From: Mallotus nudiflorus
Taxonomy: Eukaryota; Streptophyta; Magnoliopsida; Malpighiales; Euphorbiaceae
Reading direction: 5' to 3'
DNA length: 64,000 bases
Assembly: GCA_947683625.1 (NCBI GenBank)
Contig: CANTUR010001076.1
Span: forward strand, 558,001-622,000
Shown here: piece by piece, positions 62,549 through 64,000 of the stretch
How positions within the stretch are numbered: the first letter of the stretch is position 1
Layout: the number at the start of each line of letters is the position of its first letter
Made by a program: the position numbers and the translations under genes
The notes under the pieces: generated by a model
The model's input: only the letters and a program-made list of their open reading frames with translations
Told to the model about the DNA's origin: nothing
Databases searched by the model: none

Positions 62549-63922
62549 GAGAATGTTCCAGCAGGGAAGTTCACTGATTTCACACTTGATGATGATGGTG
62601 TTTTGTGGATCAGTGGTAGATTGTGTGTTCATTATTTGGATAATTTGAGAGAAGTGATCCTTGAGGAAGCACATTCTATAGCTTATAGCATACATCCGGG
62701 TGTCACTAAGATGTACCACAGTATCAAAGACTTGTACTGGTGGGATGGACTGAAGAAGGTTGTCGCTGGTTATATTGCTAAGTGCTTGACATGTCAGCAA
62801 GTGAAAGCTGAGCATCAGAAGCCTTCTGGGAAGCTTCAGCATCTTCCTATTCCTGAGTGGAAGTGGGAAAGGGTTGCTATGGATTTTGTGGTTGGTTTAC
62901 CTCGTTCCAAGGATGGATACAATTCCATTTGGGTGATTGTGGATAGGTTGACCAAGTCTGCACATTTCTTGCCTGTGAAAGCCACCTATTTTGTAGCTAG
63001 ATTGGCGAAGCTGTATGTAAAGCATATTGTGTGCCTTCATAGAGTACCTGTGTCTATTGTGTCAGATAGAGGTTCAGTGTTTACCTCTCATTTTTGGCAG
63101 AAGTTGTAGGAAGTGATGGGCACTAGGTTGGATTTCAGTACTGCTTTTCATCCTCAGACAGATGGTCAATCTGAGAGGACGATCCAGACACTGGAAGATA
63201 TATTGAGAATGTGTGTTTTGGACTTGGGAGGTAGCTGGGATGATCATTTGTCACTCATAGAGTTTGCATATAATAACAGTTACCATAGCAGTATTGGAAT
63301 GGCACCATACGAGGCTTTGTACGGAAGGAAATGTAGATCCCCTTTGAGTTGGGATGAGATTGGAGAGAGAGCTTTGACTGGACCTGAGATGGTTTAGGAT
63401 ACTGTAGAGAAAGTTATAGTGATTAATAGGAGATTAGAGATCGCAGTTAGCAGATAGAAGAGTTATGCGGATCCAAGACGCAGAGATGTGGAGTTCCAGG
63501 TTGGAGACTATGTTTTTCTAAAGGTATCTCCAATGAAGGGTGTTATGAGATTTGGCAGGAAGGCTAAGCTAGCATCGAGATATATAGGACTATTCGAGAT
63601 TCTTAAGAGAGTTGGCATTGTTGCATATCGGTTGGCTTTGCCTCTGAGTATGTCTCAAGTGCATCCGGTGTTTCATATTATAATACTGAGAAAGTATGTT
63701 TCAGACCCTTCACACGTGTTGCAGTCCGATAGCGTAGAAGTGAATGAAGACCTGACTTTCATGGAAGAACCTGTTGCGATCATAGACTATTAAGTTCAAC
63801 AGTTGCATTCGAAGCAAATTCCGATGGTTAAGGTGTTGTGTCGCAGCAACAAAGTAGAAGTGCATACCTGGGAGACTGAAGTTGAGATGCGAGCTTCTTA
63901 TCAGTATCTCTTTCCTCCTTGA
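62549..63922 (+). pseudogene. Old chromovirus integrase, continuation of the + strand element
   Basis: Resumes the + strand pol after the inserted element. Zinc domain (HPGVTKMYHS and CLTCQQVKAEHQK), catalytic MDFVVGLP, SDRGSVF and DGQSERTIQ are all visible, and it ends YLFPP with TGA at 63920-63922. In-frame stops occur after FWQKL (TAG near 63107), after GPEMV (63395) and after IIDY (63791). The two halves together with 47737-51092 total 4,730 bp, 22 bp less than the young copy's 4,752. Confidence 0.9.
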
Positions 63923-63965
63923 TTTTTGTTTATTCTTTTCTTAGAATTTGAGGATGAATTCTTGT

Positions 63966-63978
63966 AAGGAGGGAAGAC
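63966..63978 (+). other. Polypurine tract of the + strand chromovirus
   Basis: AAGGAGGGAAGAC, one base different from the younger copies. Confidence 0.85.
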
Positions 63979-64000
63979 TTTAATAGCCCTAGTTTTTAAA
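63979..64000 (+). mobile_element. 3' LTR start of the + strand chromovirus
   Basis: TTTAATAGCCC matches the LTR start TGTAATATCCC with three changes, including loss of the TG. The rest is beyond the window. Confidence 0.75.

Overview
This is plant nuclear DNA, most likely from a eudicot. It is made almost entirely of nested Ty3/gypsy LTR retrotransposons. I see no single-copy host gene, rRNA, tRNA or CRISPR array. Two families explain nearly every base. The first is a chromovirus that I place in the Tekay/Del lineage: about 3.2-kb LTRs running TGTAATATCCCG...GTCGTGACA in coding orientation, an initiator-Met tRNA primer site TGGTATCAGAGC, one Gag-Pol frame of about 1,584 codons, and a chromodomain-like C-terminus. 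The second is a Tat-lineage element with about 2-kb LTRs, two RNase H domains, and two extra antisense genes between pol and its 3' LTR.

Layout. 1-8240 is a stack of old chromovirus LTRs: a + strand LTR end, then minus-strand LTRs B, C inside B, and solo LTR D inside C. At about 8240 the C LTR is fused to protease/Gag sequence of another chromovirus, whose 5' LTR is 10265-13477. 13478-45999 is the Tat element on the minus strand: 3' LTR 13478-15484, 3' UTR minisatellite, antisense plant-mobile-domain gene (28190-30832), antisense DUF7745-like gene (31233-35788), pol and gag (36224-42922) and 5' LTR (about 43948-45999). It is interrupted by a complete young chromovirus (15668-27073, duplication TGGAC) and a solo LTR (31570-34788, duplication TTATA). 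46000-64000 is an old + strand chromovirus whose 5' LTR received the Tat element and whose pol received a complete minus-strand chromovirus (51093-62543, duplication TTGCA).

No coding region is intact. Chromovirus frames are broken mainly by CGA to TGA and CAG to TAG changes, as expected from methylated-cytosine decay, plus a few small deletions. The 15668-27073 copy is the youngest: its LTRs differ at about fifteen sites by eye, yet its frame has four stops. The setting looks like silenced, gene-poor, probably pericentromeric chromatin; that is an inference from content alone. The observations most worth following up are the antisense gene pair in the Tat element, a candidate leader intron ending two bases before the chromovirus gag ATG, and a single large deletion at about 8240 that explains every orphaned LTR piece.
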